A DNA stretch of 64,000 nt from Guadua angustifolia (taxonomy: Eukaryota; Streptophyta; Magnoliopsida; Poales; Poaceae), in NCBI GenBank assembly GCA_036346375.1, contig CM070517.1, positions 9,775,161-9,839,160 on the forward strand, read 5' to 3'. The notes beneath the pieces are model-generated. The model worked only from the letters and a program-made list of their open reading frames with translations, searched no databases and was not told the origin of the DNA. Below, piece by piece: positions 61,101-64,000 of this stretch (position 1 is its first letter; each line of letters opens with the position of its first letter). The position numbers and the translations under genes were made by a program.

Positions 61101-64000
61101 GTTTTAATGTTAATTTGGTACAAGTTGAAATCGAGCAAGTGGATTTTGTGAAAGTTTGCCTGAGGCGCATTTTAAAACTCAGAAAATGCCTTTGAATTGC
61201 ACTCTTTATTATCATGACACACCGGTCTCATTGGAGCTTGTTTAGCTCGATTTAAGCTCTGAAGTTAATTTCATTCTAACAGGGATCCGAACAAGTGGAC
61301 TTTATGAAAGTTTGCCCGGCGAAACACTCAGAAGACACAGTTGCCCTCGTAAGTGTTGTTGGTCTTGTTGGTGCTTATTTCGGTCGAATTCGGTTTGATG
61401 TTAATTTCATACAAGTTGAGATCCGAGCAGGTGGATTTTGTGAAAGTTTGCACGGTCTGAAACACTCAGAAAATGCTTTGGGTGGGACTCCTATGTGTCA
61501 TGGGTCTCATTGGAGCTTGTTTACGTTCGATTTCGCTCTAGTGTTAATTTCATTCAAGCGGGATCGAACAAGTGGACTTTATGAAAGTTTGCCCGAAGAA
61601 ACACTCCAAAGACACCGGATTGCCCTCGTATATGTAGTCGGTCTTGTTGGAGCTTGTTTGATCGAATCGTTTTCTTGTTAATTTCGTACAAGTTGAGATG
61701 CAAGCAGGTGGATTTTGTGAAAGTTTGCGGGAGGCGAAACACTCAGAAAATGCTCGGGTTGGGACTCCTATGTGTCACGGTCTCATTGGAGCTTGTTTAG
61801 CTCGATTTCACTCTGGTGTTAATTTCATTCAAACGGGATCCAAACAAGTGGACTTTATGAAAGTTTGCCCAGTGAAACACTCAGAAGACACTGGGATTGC
61901 CCTCGTATGTGTTGTCGGTCTTGTTGGAGCTTGTTTGGTCGAATTAAGCTTTGATGTTAATTTCGTACATGTTGAGATCGAGCAAGGTGGATTTTGTGAA
62001 AGTTTGCAGCCGGGCGAAACACTCCAAAAATGCATCGGGTTGCACTCCTTTGTGTCGCGGTCTCATTGGAGCTTGTTTACGCTCGATTTATTTGTAGTGT
62101 TAATTTCATTCAAATCGGGATCGAACAAGTGGACTTTATGAAAGTTTGCCCGCGAAGGAAACACTCCAAAGACACACGGATTGCCCTCGTATATGTAGTC
62201 GGTCTTGTTGGAGCTTGTTTGATCGATTCGTTTAATGTTAATTTCGTACAAGTTGAGATCAAGCAATTGGATTTTGTGAAAGTTTGCTTAGGGCGAAAAC
62301 TCGAAAATGCACCGAAGTGCACTCTTTAGTGTCGCCGGTGTCTTTGGAGCTTGTTTAAGCTCGATTTCGCTCGATGTTAATTTCATTCAAGCGGGATCCG
62401 AACAAGTGGACTTTATGAAAGTTTCCCCAGGCGAAACACTCAGAAGACACACAGTTGCCCTCATAAGTGTTGTTAGTCTTGTTGGAGCTTGTTTGGTCGA
62501 ATTAAGCTTTGATGTTAATTTAGTACAAGTTGAGATCGAGCAATTGGATTTTGTGAAAGTTTGCAGGGAGAAAACTCGAAAATGCCGGGTGGGACTCCTA
62601 TGTGTCGCCGGTTCTCATTGGAGCTTGTTTAACTCGTTTAGCTCTCTTGTGTTAATTTCATTCAAGCGGGATCCGGACAAGTGGACTTTATGAAAGTTTG
62701 CCCGAGAAAACACTCAAAGAACACACGGATTGCCCTCGTTTGTGTTGTCGGTCTTGTTGGAGCTTGTTTTGATCGAATCGTTTTAATGTTAATTTGGTAC
62801 AAGTTGAGATCGACACGATTGTTCTCGGTGTTGGATTTTGTGAAAGTTTGCCGAGGCGAAAAACTCACGAAAATGCTGTTGAATTGCACTCTTTATTGTC
62901 GCCGGTCTCATTGGAGCTTGTTTATGCTCGATTTAGCTCTGAAGTTAATTTCATTCAAAGGGATCCGAACAAGTGGACTTTATGAAAGTTTGCCCGAAGC
63001 GAAACACTCGAAGACACACCGGATTGCCCTCGTAAGTGTTGTTGGTCTTGTTTGAGCTTATTTGGTCGAATTAAGCTTTGATGTTAATTTCATACAAGTT
63101 GAGATCGAGCAGTTGGATTTATGAAAGTTTGCACCGGTCGAAACACTCGAAAATGCCGGATGGGACTCCTATGTGTCATTTGGTCTCATTGGAGCTTGTT
63201 TAGATTCGATTTCGCTCTGGTGTTAATTTCATTCAGCAGGGATCGAACAAGTGGACTTTATGAAAGTTTGCGAATGTGGAAACACTCAAACAAAGACACA
63301 CCGGATTGCCCTCCTATATGTAGTCGGTCTTGTTGGAGCTTGTTTGATTGGTCGTTTCTTTGTTAATTTCGTACAAGTTCGGATCAAGCAGGTGGATTTT
63401 GTGAAAGTTTGTCTTGGAGCGAAACACTCGAAAATGCACTGGGTGGGACTCCTATGTGTCGCCGGTCTCATTGGAGCTTGTTTCACTCGATTTCACTCTC
63501 GTGTTAATTTCATTCAAACCGAGATCGAACAAGTGGACTTTATGAAAGTTTCCCCGAGGCGAAACACTCAAAGACACATCGGATTGCCCTCGTAAGTGTT
63601 GTTGGTCTTGTTGGAGCTTGTTTGGTCGAATTAAACTTTCATGTTAATTTCATACATTTTGAGGTCGAACAGGTGGATTTTGTGAAAGTTTGCCACCTGA
63701 AGCACTACCTGAAAATGCAGGGTGGGACTCCTATGTGTCGCCTTGGTCTCATTGGATGTTTACTTTAGCGATTTACGCTCTAGTGTTAATTTCATTCAAA
63801 CGGGATCCGAACAAGTGGACTTTATGAAGTTTCCCGGTGAAACACTCCGAAGACCTGACGGATTGCCCTCGTAAGTGTTGTTGGTCTTGTTGGAGCTTGT
63901 TTGGTCGAATTCGCTTTGATGTTAATTTCGTACATTTTGAGATCGGCAGGTGGATTTTGTGAAAGTTTGCACCGAGCGAAACACTCAGAAAATGGATGCA
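49115..64000 (+). repeat. 143-bp satellite array, block 4
   Basis: Same satellite and orientation to the window end. Up to about 61.46 kb it repeats block 3 as part of the 20.3-kb duplication. From about 60.3 kb to 64.0 kb nearly every monomer is in the rewritten form (GATCGAGC, GAAACACTCAGAAAATG, TTTACGCTCG, TTAAGCTTTGATG). Other rewritten patches lie near 50.69-51.07, 52.48-53.08, 53.93-54.08, 54.83-55.08, 56.40-56.76 and 58.34-59.80 kb. No gene is visible. Confidence 0.95.

Larger units (their letters stand above)
41216..61459 (+). repeat. 20.3-kb tandem duplication, unit 2
   Basis: Second copy of the duplicated segment. It follows unit 1 monomer by monomer, including private variants such as GTTTTTTTGTGAAAG (34786 and 55096) and the doubled GTGGATTTTGTGAAAG monomer remnant (about 34.2 and 54.5 kb). 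It diverges from unit 1 mainly by small indels in rewritten patches. After GCACGGTCTGAAAC at about 61450 the sequence departs (GGGTGGGACTCC instead of GAATTGCACTCC). Confidence 0.88.

Overview
This window looks like plant centromeric or pericentromeric heterochromatin. It contains no intact host gene. About 48.5 kb is one head-to-tail satellite DNA with a ~143-bp monomer, always in the same orientation. Into it are inserted one solo LTR and two copies of one decayed Ty3/gypsy (chromovirus-type, probably CRM-like) retrotransposon. Plant origin is supported by the element architecture (tRNA-Met-type primer-binding site, TGATGA...TCA LTRs, gag-pol order) and by the satellite. A grass is my best guess, but the species cannot be read from the sequence. 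The many short ORFs are shadows of the satellite, because a 143-bp period shifts frame at each monomer.

Layout: 1-9997 satellite; 9998-11119 solo LTR (1122 bp) with 5-bp target duplication CTTTA; 11120-21672 satellite; 21673-28819 retrotransposon copy 1 (minus strand); 28820-41925 satellite; 41926-49114 retrotransposon copy 2 (minus strand); 49115-64000 satellite. The satellite is mostly a strict alternation of two diverged monomers (A and B, a 286-bp dimer) with occasional B/A chimeric monomers (C). From about 3.84 to 14.88 kb it forms a ~2.0-kb higher-order repeat (HOR) of 14 monomers in five successive copies; the fourth carries the solo LTR. From about 14.88 to 20.5 kb there is a second HOR of ~2.8 kb in two copies.

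The largest structure is a tandem duplication of ~20.3 kb (about 20.95-41.2 kb and 41.2-61.46 kb). Each half contains one copy of the retrotransposon at the same satellite junctions, so the two elements come from one insertion followed by segmental duplication, or from a false duplication in the assembly. The two LTRs within one element differ by roughly 5% (hand count), while corresponding LTRs of the two copies are almost identical. This gives the order: dimer, HOR, insertion, decay of the element, 20-kb duplication.

A second window-wide signal is that many stretches of satellite and retrotransposon appear in a rewritten form. Short indels fall at CCG, CAG and CTG trinucleotides, in different places in the two 20-kb copies. 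I read this as probable systematic base-calling error on CHG-methylated DNA rather than biology, and it should be settled before any reading-frame or divergence analysis.
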